From positions 1 to 64,000 of the forward strand of contig JAFTFX010000019.1 in assembly GCA_017458225.1 (NCBI GenBank): 64,000 nucleotides of DNA. The letters are read 5' to 3'. The stretch's first letter is position 1; each line of letters opens with the position of its first letter. The DNA is from Prevotella sp. Lineage in GTDB: Bacteria; Bacteroidota; Bacteroidia; Bacteroidales; Bacteroidaceae. The position numbers and the translations under genes are program-made. A model generated the notes under the pieces. That model ran no database searches, was not told the DNA's origin, and saw only the letters and a list, made by a program, of their open reading frames with translations. Of this stretch, positions 8,691 to 16,402 are shown in pieces.

Positions 8691-9170
8691 TCATGCATTA
8701 ACGTCTCCTTCGAGAAAAGGTGGCGTGTCACCAAAGCCGGAGATATTAATCTTGTCGGTCTTGTTCTTCAATAAGATATAGTAGACATGTCGAGTTCCCC
8801 ACTCGCCACTAGGCATGTCGCTCTCGCGCTTTACCAAAGACATCACCTAAATCTTTCTTTGCCACATATTCACGATTATAGAGTGCCAGCAACTCCTGAT
8901 TGCGCTGTTCATCGGGAGTAGGCTGTTGAAGTGGTAATGTTGTATTTGATGCTGTTGGTGGTGCTTGTTCGGTAACAAATGTGTCTTTGTCGCCATTCTC
9001 ATAGTTGATGGCCAGAATTTCTGCCTTACTGATGGTATAGACAGGGCCGTCGGGGTTGGAGAACTTTTTATACTTGATATTGTCGCTGTTAACCTCGGTC
9101 ACCTTCGATTGGATGATGCTGCCATCTTTTTTCACTATTTTTGCCTACACTGCTGTCACTCCTGCCATAA
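8691..9170 (-). pseudogene. decayed secreted-protein gene (nonsense plus probable frameshift)
   Basis: The readable part, KKDGSIIQSKVTEVNSDNIK then GPVYTISKAEILAINYENGD, is a pattern I know from exported Bacteroidota proteins that follows directly after a signal peptide. Upstream and in frame are MAGVTAV, a TAG stop, then AKIVKKDGS, as if a CAG at the signal-peptidase site had become TAG. No full hydrophobic leader remains further upstream. At the 3' side this frame stops at 8809, while another frame continues with protein-like sequence (GEWGTRHVYYILLKNKTDKI) to a stop at 8691. That suggests a frameshift between about 8812 and 8843. Alternatively the two halves are separate short genes. Function of the parent family is unknown. 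Confidence 0.5.
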
Positions 9171-9190
9171 CAGCCTGACTGCTGTATGGC

Positions 9191-9359
9191 AACGAGCGTC
9201 AGTTCTCGCTGCAATGAACGTCAAATCTCACTGTAATTAATACTGAATCTCGCTGCAATTAATATTGAATCTCACTGTAATCTGCGTCAGTTCTCACCGT
9301 AACGAACGTCAAATTACAGCGAGAAGCAGTATTAACTGCAGCGGAATGTGATATTAGCT
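9191..9359. repeat. 22-nt tandem repeat array with inverted continuation
   Basis: Five successive units of exactly 22 nt begin at 9191, 9213, 9235, 9257 and 9279, then a partial unit at 9301-9315. Their core is roughly CGTCAAATCTCACTGT preceded by AATGAA or AATTAA. From 9316 two more 22-nt units (9316-9337, 9338-9359) read as the reverse complement, so the array folds back on itself. The same 22-nt period and a related core recur at 33316-33441. No open reading frame uses it. Confidence 0.85.
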
Positions 9360-9412
9360 GTTTTGAAATTTCAGAGAACCGTCCCCTGGTCATTTGTGGA
9401 GACTATGGGAAA

Positions 9413-9829
9413 CTACACTGCAATAAGGCGCTGCCCAACCGTGTGAAGTACAGATCTTATTTGTTGCATGCGTTCTTTGCTGGGTGTCTGCATGCCATAG
9501 ATAAACCTGTCAAGCAGGCTTTTATGTATGCCAATGTCTTTTGCGACAGCCGATATGTCCAATTGAGGAAATTGTATGAAGATACGAGCAACCTCATTGT
9601 CTAGATTAGGCTCGGTGGTGTCGTAGAAACTGCTAATGTGAAGGTCTTCATCAAGTGAATCCCAATGGATGTCGTCGCCAAAACGGCCTATACGCATGTC
9701 ACTCCGTTCCTTATCGCTTGCATCCTTTAGCGTAGGGAAAGCTTCAAGAGGGCGACTAAGTGTCCTTTGCTGATTTGTGTTAATAAAGATACGGCCGTTT
9801 TCAAACCAAACTTTTTCTATCTTCTCCAT
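9413..9829 (-). CDS. DUF2442-domain protein with HTH-like C-terminus
   Basis: A 138-residue cytosolic protein. The N-terminal ~75 residues fit DUF2442 (VWFENGRIFINTNQ, PLEAFPTLKDAS, then IHWDSLDEDLHISSFY). The C-terminal part DISAVAKDIGIHKSLLDRFI followed by YGMQTPSKERMQQI looks like a small helix-turn-helix of the kind used for DNA binding by antitoxins. It lies 5 nt downstream of the DUF4160 gene on the same strand. DUF4160 and DUF2442 genes are commonly found side by side, and a toxin-antitoxin role has been suspected for such pairs, which is not shown here. Confidence 0.8.
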   Translation of the reverse strand: MEKIEKVWFENGRIFINTNQQRTLSRPLEAFPTLKDASDKERSDMRIGRFGDDIHWDSLDEDLHISSFYDTTEPNLDNEVARIFIQFPQLDISAVAKDIGIHKSLLDRFIYGMQTPSKERMQQIRSVLHTVGQRLIAV

Positions 9830-9834
9830 ACTCT

Positions 9835-10152
9835 TCAGTCTTTTTGGTCAATATGTTCATGCCATTTCTCAATGAAGTCTTCTCTAAAGGCTTCACACAG
9901 AGTCAGGGCTTTCTTTATGTCTTTTGCTTTCATTCCTTCGTTCTTAAAGAGCTCAACAACAGGGTCTAATAATATCTTTGCTCTGCCGTCTCCATTCTCT
10001 ACATGAACATGTATGGGGGAGTGATCGTCGAATAAAACCAGAAGCGAAGTCCAAATATTGTCAGCAGCGTAGGCATAGTATCCTTTTTCTGGCAAAGATA
10101 AAGATAATTTCTGTCTCTTCCAAATATTTAGAAGAAAATGTTGTTTGTCCAT
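9835..10152 (-). CDS. DUF4160-domain protein
   Basis: A 105-residue protein. The segment LLVLFDDHSPIHVHVENGDG followed by RAKILLDP matches the DUF4160 hallmark, a His-Val-His signature near the middle of the small domain. The C-terminal KALTLCEAFREDFIEKWHEH is helical. It forms a tight two-gene unit with the DUF2442 gene downstream (5-nt gap). The function of the family is unknown to me. The invariant His residues could bind metal or act in catalysis, which is inference. Confidence 0.8.
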   Translation of the reverse strand: MDKQHFLLNIWKRQKLSLSLPEKGYYAYAADNIWTSLLVLFDDHSPIHVHVENGDGRAKILLDPVVELFKNEGMKAKDIKKALTLCEAFREDFIEKWHEHIDQKD

Positions 10153-10203
10153 TATCCCAAACAGTCACTTCCGTCCCTCAATGGCTATTGTGTCCACACC
10201 ATA

Positions 10204-10236
10204 AATGGCCTGCTCTCGCAGTGAGGGCAGGCCATT
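10204..10236. terminator. hairpin downstream of the lipoprotein gene
   Basis: 10-bp stem AATGGCCTGC (10204-10213) / GCAGGCCATT (10227-10236) with a 13-nt loop, sited just after the stop of the minus-strand lipoprotein gene. The T-run on the minus strand is weak, so termination efficiency is uncertain. Confidence 0.5.
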
Positions 10237-10259
10237 GGGGGGTAATGTCATCTTATCTT

Positions 10260-10802
10260 TTACATCCCGGCTTGATAGAGTCCTTTGACGTACCAGTTGA
10301 TTTCACGTTGCTTAATATCATAAGATTCTTCCTCTTGCACAAGTTTCATGGTTGTGCCTTCGAAGGAATAGTTCCACTGATCGGCACCAATCATTGAAAT
10401 GTAGGTAAGGACACCGTTCTGAGCCGTGAATGAACCAGTGATACCACTCTCTTCGTCGTTACTGCCCATGAAGCTTCCGTCTGCATTGAAAGTCACGGTT
10501 GTCCACTCTGGCTCGTCACGGGTGTAAACAGTATATTCTCCTGTTTCTACACCATTGACAATGATGTAGTTGCGGGTTCTTGTTGCCGATTCGTCCTTCC
10601 AGTGGTCTGTGAGCACACCATGGTCCCATGTCCATCCTTCTCCGATAGTACTTGTCCAGGTGCCCAGCACTCTTGAGTCTACAAGTGAGTTGGTCTTGCC
10701 GTCGTCATCATCGTCATCGTCGCTGCCGCATGAAGCGAAGCCAGCACATACCACGGCCATGATCATCATGGCAAACATGCTAAAATAAAATTTTTTCATC
10801 AT
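10260..10802 (-). CDS. surface lipoprotein, lipocalin-like
   Basis: A 180-residue lipoprotein with signal MMKKFYFSMFAMMIMAVVCA, a lipobox ending at the Cys of GFASC, and the acidic run GSDDDDDDDG expected for surface-exposed lipoproteins in this phylum. The mature part begins VLGTWTSTIGEGWTW and alternates beta-strand-like stretches (TVTFNADGSFMG, ITGSFTAQNGVLTY, WNYSFEGTTMKLV). This is the usual look of the small lipocalin-like domains abundant in Bacteroidota. No ligand can be proposed. It follows the SH3/beta-barrel gene by 43 nt on the same strand and is probably co-transcribed with it. Confidence 0.8.
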   Translation of the reverse strand: MMKKFYFSMFAMMIMAVVCAGFASCGSDDDDDDDGKTNSLVDSRVLGTWTSTIGEGWTWDHGVLTDHWKDESATRTRNYIIVNGVETGEYTVYTRDEPEWTTVTFNADGSFMGSNDEESGITGSFTAQNGVLTYISMIGADQWNYSFEGTTMKLVQEEESYDIKQREINWYVKGLYQAGM

Positions 10803-10845
10803 GGTTTGTAATTAATTGTTTGTAATAAAATAAAGTATATATTTC

Positions 10846-12171
10846 CTATTTTATGGTTCTTGTAAAGTTGATGCGGAAGCAAGGGCCTGACATGTTAATC
10901 TTGTCCAGATAGATATTGTCAATAATGGTCTCTTTGGCCTTTGATGCGAATTCGTAGCCCAGTCTGAAATCTACGTAGCTGTTGGCTGAAGAGCGGAGAG
11001 ACATACCGATAGTGGGAGTGACGAAAAGGCCTGAAGTTTTCTTTCGCTTTGACTGAAAACCTGTGGTGTAGTCGTTATCGTAAAATCCTAAGTCGCAAGC
11101 GAAGAAAGGTGACCATAGATTGTCGTTACTTCTATATTGACCACGGGCGAAGAACCTGTGCTGAGTATATTCATTATCTCTCATGTTCCCACCAAATCCG
11201 TAGCCGGCACCAACGCTGAGCAGCTGCGTGATTTTATATGAACCGATAAGGGAACCATTGATAAATGTGATGTCAGAAGAATACGAGGCACCTGTTTCTA
11301 TGCCAACCTGAAAACAATGCTCGTGTGAAGGGGGTAGTTCTCTTTTTATAACATCTTTGTGGAAGCTCAGCCCTATTTTAACACCAAGTTGGTCATAGCC
11401 ATTGCCTCCTTTGGTCATGATGCCCCTTGTGTAGCCAGCCATCAGCATTAGATCAGTACGCTTTGATAAGGGAAATTGTAGTCCTGGCATGAGTTGCAGT
11501 ATCACAGAAGATAGGTCGGAATTGCCAGTGTTCAGTGAGAAACCTGCCCTGAACATGAACAGCGGTACAACACTTGATGGCGTGGAAGACGGGAAAAAGG
11601 CTTTTATATTTGTTGTTATGGGAATATGTGTGTCGCCGTTGCTGCTCATCGGTATGCTTATACCTGCGCCGCCGCCCCAATACAGGTTTTTATTAAATCG
11701 CTTTCCTATTTCCACTTCTATTGGTAAAGCACCTGTCGAACCTTTCTCTAACGGGAAATCATAGCCAGTATAAAAGCCAAATACCAAGCCGCGATAAGAT
11801 TTCTCGGAATAGCTGTTTTCTTGGTCTTGTCGGTAGGTGTTTTCTTGATATTGCTTCCTTTGCTTGCCAGATTCAATATTGTTTGAAGTGGTCTGAGAGC
11901 GCTTCTTTTTGTCCTCTTGGTCACTTTTTACTTTTTCCAAATACGAAGCACTGACATAACATGTTCTTCTTTTGTAGTTGATGGCGGCCCATCCGTCTTT
12001 TATTCCTGATACGGTGACGGTTGCTCCTTCGCTTATTTTACCAATGATGGCACCTTGTGTAGAGGGCGATGTTCGCACATTTAGATTTTTCGCTTTTACC
12101 TTAAATTCTTCCTGAGCCATCGCTGCTATTGCAATCAGGAAGGATATGAAACATAATAGGAGTCTTTTCAT
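10846..12171 (-). CDS. SH3-domain outer-membrane beta-barrel protein
   Basis: A 441-residue exported protein. Signal peptide MKRLLLCFISFLIAIAAMAQ starts at the ATG at 12171; an in-frame upstream start would bury it. Residues ~22-85 form a bacterial SH3 domain (VKAKNLNVRTSPSTQGAIIG, then GWAAINYKRRTCYVSASYLE). A Lys/Gln-rich linker follows. From ~residue 130 to the end there are alternating beta-strands with Gly/aromatic residues (LVFGFYTGYDFPLE, LYWGGGAGISIPM) closing on RINFTRTIK, as in porin-like barrels. It may anchor to peptidoglycan or sense cell-wall fragments through SH3, which is inference. The start codon lies only 8 nt after a terminator-type hairpin, so expression is probably controlled by attenuation. 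Confidence 0.85.
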   Translation of the reverse strand: MKRLLLCFISFLIAIAAMAQEEFKVKAKNLNVRTSPSTQGAIIGKISEGATVTVSGIKDGWAAINYKRRTCYVSASYLEKVKSDQEDKKKRSQTTSNNIESGKQRKQYQENTYRQDQENSYSEKSYRGLVFGFYTGYDFPLEKGSTGALPIEVEIGKRFNKNLYWGGGAGISIPMSSNGDTHIPITTNIKAFFPSSTPSSVVPLFMFRAGFSLNTGNSDLSSVILQLMPGLQFPLSKRTDLMLMAGYTRGIMTKGGNGYDQLGVKIGLSFHKDVIKRELPPSHEHCFQVGIETGASYSSDITFINGSLIGSYKITQLLSVGAGYGFGGNMRDNEYTQHRFFARGQYRSNDNLWSPFFACDLGFYDNDYTTGFQSKRKKTSGLFVTPTIGMSLRSSANSYVDFRLGYEFASKAKETIIDNIYLDKINMSGPCFRINFTRTIK

Positions 12172-12178
12172 AGATAAT

Positions 12179-12319
12179 AAAAAAGGCGGAACCATTCGAT
12201 GCTTATCTGAACTCAGGTTACCGCCAAGTGACCATTTACCAAAACAAGCAAGAATAGCTCACGCCTCTGCGACGTGAGCCTTCTGTCTGCTTGTTCTCTT
12301 GGTAGAAATATTGGCGGTA
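12179..12319 (-). promoter_or_regulatory. attenuator-like leader with two exclusive helices
   Basis: Read on the minus strand, GGCGGTAACC (12225-12216) pairs with GGTTCCGCC (12193-12185) and is followed by six T (12184-12179), a standard intrinsic terminator ending 8 nt before the start codon. The same strand also pairs upstream: TTGGCGGTA (12227-12219) with TACCGCCAA (12319-12311). That second pairing encloses nested helices 12237-12242/12299-12304, 12244-12250/12288-12294 and 12257-12263/12273-12279. The two folds exclude each other, as in riboswitch or attenuator expression platforms. No known class was recognised. A stand-alone small RNA ending at this terminator is the alternative. Confidence 0.6.
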
Positions 12320-12447
12320 TTCGAGTCCAAAGAACAAGAGCTAAAAGCTCAATATCTATGTTTCAAAGTATTCGAACAGAAACGCTATTCTGTATATATT
12401 AATAATGTGTATCCTACCATCATTAAGGCGATGGAGATAAGGGAAAT
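12320..12447. other. intergenic stretch, nothing certain
   Basis: An AT-rich spacer between the leader and the hairpin after frdB. A small hairpin AGAGCTAAAAGCTC-like sequence and a near match to a -7 element (ATACTTTG, minus strand, about 12365) might start the leader transcript, but neither is convincing. No gene seen. Confidence 0.3.
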
Positions 12448-12489
12448 GCCCCACCCCTCCTCTCTTTGATTGGGAGTAAGGGATGGGGC
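12448..12489. terminator. GC-rich hairpin after frdB
   Basis: GCCCCACCC (12448-12456) pairs with GGGATGGGGC (12480-12489) with one bulge, 8 nt downstream of the frdB stop codon. There is no strong U-run. It may be a terminator or a degenerate copy of a palindromic repeat. Confidence 0.5.
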
Positions 12490-12497
12490 TAAAACTA

Positions 12498-13256
12498 TTA
12501 GTCAGCCATCTTTGCCTTGATCATCTCGCGGTTCAGACGGGCGATGTTGGCGATGGTCTCGTTCTTCGGGCAGACAGCCTCGCAGGCGCGGGTGTTGGTA
12601 CAGTTACCGAAGCCGAGCTCGTCCATCTTGGCAATCATGTTCTTCACGCGGCGGGCAGCCTCTACGCGGCCCTGGGGAAGCAGGGCGAGCTGAGAGACCT
12701 TCGACGACACGAAGAGCATGGCGGAGCCGTTCTTACAAGCAGCGACGCAAGCACCACAGCCGATGCAGCTGGCGCAGTCCATAGCCTCGTCGGCATCCTC
12801 TTTGGGAATGAGGATGGCATTGGCATCCTGGGCCTGACCGGTGCGGATGGTGGTGTAGCCGCCGGCCTGGATGATTTTGTCGAAGGCGTTGCGGTCTACC
12901 ATACAGTCCTTAATCACAGGGAAAGCGGCAGAGCGCCAGGGCTCCACGGTGATCACGTCGCCATCGTTGAAACGGCGCATGTAGAGCTGACAGGTGGTGG
13001 CACCGCGCTCGGTCTTGCCGTGAGGAGTACCGTTGATGTAAAGCGAGCACATGCCGCAGATGCCCTCGCGGCAGTCGTGGTCGAACACGAAGGGTTCCTT
13101 GCCCTCGTTGATGAGGTTCTCGTTCAGGATGTCGAGCATCTCGAGGAACGAGGTGTCATCGGGGATGTCCTTCATTTCGTAGCTGTCAAAGTGACCCGCA
13201 TCTTTCGGACCATTCTGACGCCAGAATTTAATCGTAAAACTGATATTTTTTGCCAT
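12498..13256 (-). CDS. frdB: succinate dehydrogenase/fumarate reductase iron-sulfur subunit
   Basis: The electron-transfer subunit linking the flavoprotein to the quinone-binding membrane subunit, at the cytoplasmic face. The 252-residue product has the 2Fe-2S ligands Cys62, Cys67, Cys70 (CREGICGMC) and Cys89. The 4Fe-4S/3Fe-4S motifs are [14 protein letters not shown] from residue 161 and Cys219, Cys225, Cys229. Length and ligand set are normal. Third gene of a C-A-B operon; in anaerobic Bacteroidota this complex mainly reduces fumarate. The gap to the flavoprotein gene is filled by a palindromic doublet repeat rather than the usual short spacer. Confidence 0.96.
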   Translation of the reverse strand: MAKNISFTIKFWRQNGPKDAGHFDSYEMKDIPDDTSFLEMLDILNENLINEGKEPFVFDHDCREGICGMCSLYINGTPHGKTERGATTCQLYMRRFNDGDVITVEPWRSAAFPVIKDCMVDRNAFDKIIQAGGYTTIRTGQAQDANAILIPKEDADEAMDCASCIGCGACVAACKNGSAMLFVSSKVSQLALLPQGRVEAARRVKNMIAKMDELGFGNCTNTRACEAVCPKNETIANIARLNREMIKAKMAD

Positions 13257-13263
13257 AATTGGA

Positions 13264-13356
13264 ACCCCCCTCTTATCCCCCCGAAGGGGGGAGGCCGTAA
13301 CAGGGGTTTGGGCCTTGGTTTCCTTTCATCCCCCCCTCGGGGGGACGGAGGGGGGT
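13264..13356. repeat. inverted doublet of GC-rich palindromes between frdA and frdB
   Basis: Left arm 13264-13292 starts ACCCCCCTC, then a short spacer, CCCCCC, GA(A) and GGGGGG. The right arm 13329-13356 is the same design in reverse orientation. The two enclose a 36-nt spacer. The element ends 1 nt from the frdA stop codon and starts 7 nt from the frdB start. Each arm is itself a hairpin, giving REPIN-like geometry. It differs in sequence from the family at 30.3, 30.7 and 32 kb. Confidence 0.8.
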
Positions 13357-13357
13357 C

Positions 13358-15337
13358 TTAGTTCTTGTAATTTCTTGTCTGTACCTTGATAGCCTCATAT
13401 TCCAGCGGCTCCTTGATGAGAGTAGGCTCGTTGCCCTTGCCCTGATACTCCCAGCAGCCTACGTAGAAGTAGTTCTCGTCGTCGCGCTTGGCCTCGCCTT
13501 CCTCGGTCTGGTACTCCTCGCGGAAGTGACCGCCGCAGCTCTCGTTACGTGAAAGGGCATCGAAGGCAACCAGCTGACCCATGGTGAAGAAGTCGCGCAG
13601 GTGGATAGCCTTGTCGAGCTCTACGTTCAGCCCCTCCTTCGTGCCGGGCACGAACAGGTTGGTGTCGAACTCCTTCTCCAGGTCGTGCATCTTCTTCAGA
13701 CCGGTCTTCAGACCCTCGGCGGTGCGACCCATACCAACATACTCCCACATGATGTGGCCGAGCTCCTTGTGGATAGAGTCGACAGAGCGCTTGCCCTTGA
13801 TGTTCAGCAGGCGGTCGAGCTCAGCGTCGACCTTCTTCTCGGCCTCGGCAAACTCAGGCAGCTCGGTCGATACCTTCGGCCATACAGCCTGGTCGGCCAG
13901 ATAGTTCTGGATGGTATAAGGCAGCACGAAGTAACCGTCGGCCAAGCCCTGCATCAGAGCGCTGGCACCCAGACGGTTGGCACCGTGGTCAGAGAAGTTG
14001 CACTCGCCGATGGCGAACAGACCAGGGATAGAGGTCTGCAGTTCGTAGTCTACCCAGATGCCGCCCATGGTGTAGTGGATGGCGGGATAGATCATCATCG
14101 GCTTGTAGTACTTCACACCGTTGATCTCGTTGGCAACATCGCCAGGGAACACGTCGGTGATCTCCTCGTACATCTCGAACAGGTTGCCGTAGCGCTGCAT
14201 GATGATGTCGAGACCCAGACGGTTGATAGACTCAGAGAAGTCGAGGAACACAGCCAGACCCGTGTTGTTCACGCCGAAGCCCTTGTCGCAGCGCTCCTTA
14301 GCGGCACGGCTGGCCACGTCGCGAGGCACCAGGTTGCCGAAGGCGGGATAGCGGCGCTCCAGATAGTAGTCACGATCCTCTTCGGGAATCTCCCAGCCCT
14401 GCTTCGTACCCTGCTGCAGAGCCTTGGCATCCTCAATCTTCTTGGGCACCCAGATGCGGCCGTCGTTACGTAGCGACTCTGACATCAGCGTCAGCTTAGA
14501 CTGCTTGTCGCCATGAACGGGGATACAGGTGGGGTGAATCTGAACGTAAGAGGGGTTTGCAAAGTAGGCACCCTTGCGATAGCACTGAACAGCAGCGGTG
14601 CAGTTGCAACCCATGGCGTTGGTGGAGAGGAAGTAGGTGTTGCCATAACCGCCAGTAGCGATAACAACAGCATTAGCCGAGAAGCGCTCCAGCTTACCAG
14701 TAGTCAGGTTCTTGGCAATGATGCCACGGGCGCGGTCGTCAACGATGACCACATCCTCCATCTCATAACGGGTGTAGAGCTTCACCTTGCCGGCCTGTAC
14801 CTGAGCAGAGAGTGAGCTGTAAGCACCGAGCAGCAACTGCTGACCGGTCTGACCCTTGGCATAGAACGTACGGCTCACCTGAGCACCACCGAACGAACGG
14901 TTGGCCAGCATGCCGCCATACTCACGGGCAAAGGGAACACCCTGAGCCACGCACTGGTCGATGATGTTGTTCGACACCTCAGCCAGACGATACACATTAG
15001 CTTCGCGAGCGCGGTAGTCGCCACCCTTCACGGTGTCGTAGAACAGACGATAGACCGAGTCACCATCGTTCTGATAGCACTTGGCGGCGTTGATACCACC
15101 CTGGGCAGCGATAGAGTGAGCGCGACGGGGCGAGTCCTGAATGCACAGGTTGATGACGTTGAAGCCCATCTCGCCGAGTGAGGCGGCTGCCGATGCACCG
15201 GCCAGACCAGTACCCACGACAATCACGTCGAGCTTCAGCTTGTTCTTCGGGTTCACCAGGCGCTGGTGTGCCTTATATTCCTTCCATTTCTCAGGTACTG
15301 GACCTGCGGGAATCTTTGAATCAATTACTTTTGCCAT
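13358..15337 (-). CDS. frdA: succinate dehydrogenase/fumarate reductase flavoprotein subunit
   Basis: The catalytic subunit interconverting fumarate and succinate with covalently bound FAD. The 659-residue product shows the dinucleotide-binding [10 protein letters not shown] at residues 41-50 and the flavinylation segment [11 protein letters not shown] with His74. It also has the substrate-domain [12 protein letters not shown] and the [16 protein letters not shown] motif near the FAD. Length fits the Bacteroidota type, which is longer than the E. coli FrdA. It is second in the operon, 43 nt after the cytochrome gene. The spacer carries a short ATTTTACG direct repeat. Confidence 0.97.
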   Translation of the reverse strand: MAKVIDSKIPAGPVPEKWKEYKAHQRLVNPKNKLKLDVIVVGTGLAGASAAASLGEMGFNVINLCIQDSPRRAHSIAAQGGINAAKCYQNDGDSVYRLFYDTVKGGDYRAREANVYRLAEVSNNIIDQCVAQGVPFAREYGGMLANRSFGGAQVSRTFYAKGQTGQQLLLGAYSSLSAQVQAGKVKLYTRYEMEDVVIVDDRARGIIAKNLTTGKLERFSANAVVIATGGYGNTYFLSTNAMGCNCTAAVQCYRKGAYFANPSYVQIHPTCIPVHGDKQSKLTLMSESLRNDGRIWVPKKIEDAKALQQGTKQGWEIPEEDRDYYLERRYPAFGNLVPRDVASRAAKERCDKGFGVNNTGLAVFLDFSESINRLGLDIIMQRYGNLFEMYEEITDVFPGDVANEINGVKYYKPMMIYPAIHYTMGGIWVDYELQTSIPGLFAIGECNFSDHGANRLGASALMQGLADGYFVLPYTIQNYLADQAVWPKVSTELPEFAEAEKKVDAELDRLLNIKGKRSVDSIHKELGHIMWEYVGMGRTAEGLKTGLKKMHDLEKEFDTNLFVPGTKEGLNVELDKAIHLRDFFTMGQLVAFDALSRNESCGGHFREEYQTEEGEAKRDDENYFYVGCWEYQGKGNEPTLIKEPLEYEAIKVQTRNYKN

Positions 15338-15340
15338 AGT

Positions 15341-15380
15341 TGTATTTGACTATTTTACGATTTTACGATTTCACAATTAA
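15341..15380. repeat. short 8-nt direct repeats between frdC and frdA
   Basis: The 43-nt gap holds ATTTTACG, ATTTTACG and ATTTCACA in tandem, 8-nt units. It is another case of a simple repeat occupying an intra-operon gap in this window. Confidence 0.6.
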
Positions 15381-16118
15381 TTACTGACAGCAGGCGGCAG
15401 CCTCTTTGCAGCAGTCGGCTGCTCCGCAGCAAGCTTCGTTCAGCGAGGGGGCACAACCGAAGGCGAAAGCCAGCACAACCACGGTGAAGCACAGCATGAG
15501 CAGGCTGACGTAGATCAGACCAATGCAGTGCCAGCGCTTCTGCCAGATCTTACCACTGATGCCCAGTGTCTGCATGGCGCTCCAGAAGCCGTGAGCCAGG
15601 TGGAACCAGATGGCACCGAACCAAACGAGATAGACCAATACCCATCCCCAGCAGCTGAACGTCTCCTGAATCCAGCCAAAGCCGTCGCTCGGGCTCAACA
15701 GACGGGGAGCGCCGACGATCTCGGCCCACATCATGTTGTACCAGAAGTTGAACAGGTGAATGCCCAAGCCAATCAGGATGATCAAGCCCAGCACCAGCAT
15801 GTTCTTGGAGTACCACTCTACCTTGCCGGCATTGACCGTGGTAGCCACTTCGTAGCGATTCTCGCCACGGGCCTTGAGGTTCTGAGCCGTCAGGATGAAG
15901 GCAAAGACAATGTGAATCACAGCCAGGGCTGCCAGACCGAGTGTTGCCACGATGGCATACCAGTTGGCACCCAGCATTTCGCAAATCATGTTGTAACCCT
16001 CAGCCGAGAACAGCGCCACAACGTTCATTGCACAGTGGAATGTCAAGAACAGAATGAGCGCAATACCCGTTACGGACATTACAACTTTTCTACCAATTGA
16101 TGAATTGATTAACCACAT
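15381..16118 (-). CDS. frdC: succinate dehydrogenase/fumarate reductase cytochrome b subunit
   Basis: The membrane anchor that carries heme b and the quinone site. The 245-residue product starts MWLINSSIGRKVVMSVTGIA and has five hydrophobic segments with histidines suited to heme ligation (FHCAMN, HIVFAF, HLFNFWY, HLAHGFWS), as in the single-anchor type of Bacteroidota. It opens the C-A-B operon. Odd feature: the last 17 residues, ACCGAADCCKEAAACCQ, hold six cysteines as three CC pairs that family members do not need for catalysis. Product identity is firm; the tail's role is unknown. Confidence 0.94.
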   Translation of the reverse strand: MWLINSSIGRKVVMSVTGIALILFLTFHCAMNVVALFSAEGYNMICEMLGANWYAIVATLGLAALAVIHIVFAFILTAQNLKARGENRYEVATTVNAGKVEWYSKNMLVLGLIILIGLGIHLFNFWYNMMWAEIVGAPRLLSPSDGFGWIQETFSCWGWVLVYLVWFGAIWFHLAHGFWSAMQTLGISGKIWQKRWHCIGLIYVSLLMLCFTVVVLAFAFGCAPSLNEACCGAADCCKEAAACCQ

Positions 16119-16352
16119 AAGATATTGAAATTAAAAATAAAAAATACTTAGTATTAAGTACGCATGTGCGCAATTTAGGCTACAAAATTAATTAAAAAAC
16201 ATGAAACCGCAAACGTTTGCGCCAAGAAAAGTGATATTTATTGCATTATTTTTACGTTTTCCAGATATCAAGACGCTGTTTTTCGGAAATGGGCGGAAGT
16301 GTTATTAACATTTAATGATGACCATTTTCTTGCCGATTTGGTAAAAAATGCC
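16119..16352. other. divergent intergenic region upstream of frdC and the M6 protease
   Basis: An AT-rich spacer of about 280 nt between two divergent genes. It must hold the frd operon promoter, but I found only an imperfect -7 candidate (TAAATTGC, minus strand, near 16170). No gene or repeat was seen. Confidence 0.4.
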
Positions 16353-16360
16353 TACCTTTG
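16330..16360 (+). promoter_or_regulatory. promoter of the M6 protease gene
   Basis: -7 element TACCTTTG at 16353-16360, with a TTG at 16330-16332 at 20-nt spacing as likely -33 element. The start codon follows 43 nt downstream. Confidence 0.6.
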
Positions 16361-16402
16361 CAGGCTTGCAATTGAGAAAAACGTATAAAAACTGAATATT
16401 AT

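Noticed and set aside
8569-8781. 70-codon open frame on the plus strand
   Set aside because: Phe/Leu-rich, no promoter, and its 3' half is the antisense of protein-like sequence belonging to the decayed gene.
9191-9359. CRISPR array
   Set aside because: Units are 22 nt with no unique spacers and switch orientation half-way, and no cas genes are nearby.
12219-12319. 6S RNA, signal recognition particle RNA or tmRNA
   Set aside because: The hairpin lacks the conserved tetraloop region of SRP RNA, has no tRNA-like ends and no large central bubble; its terminator abuts a start codon, so a leader element is more likely.
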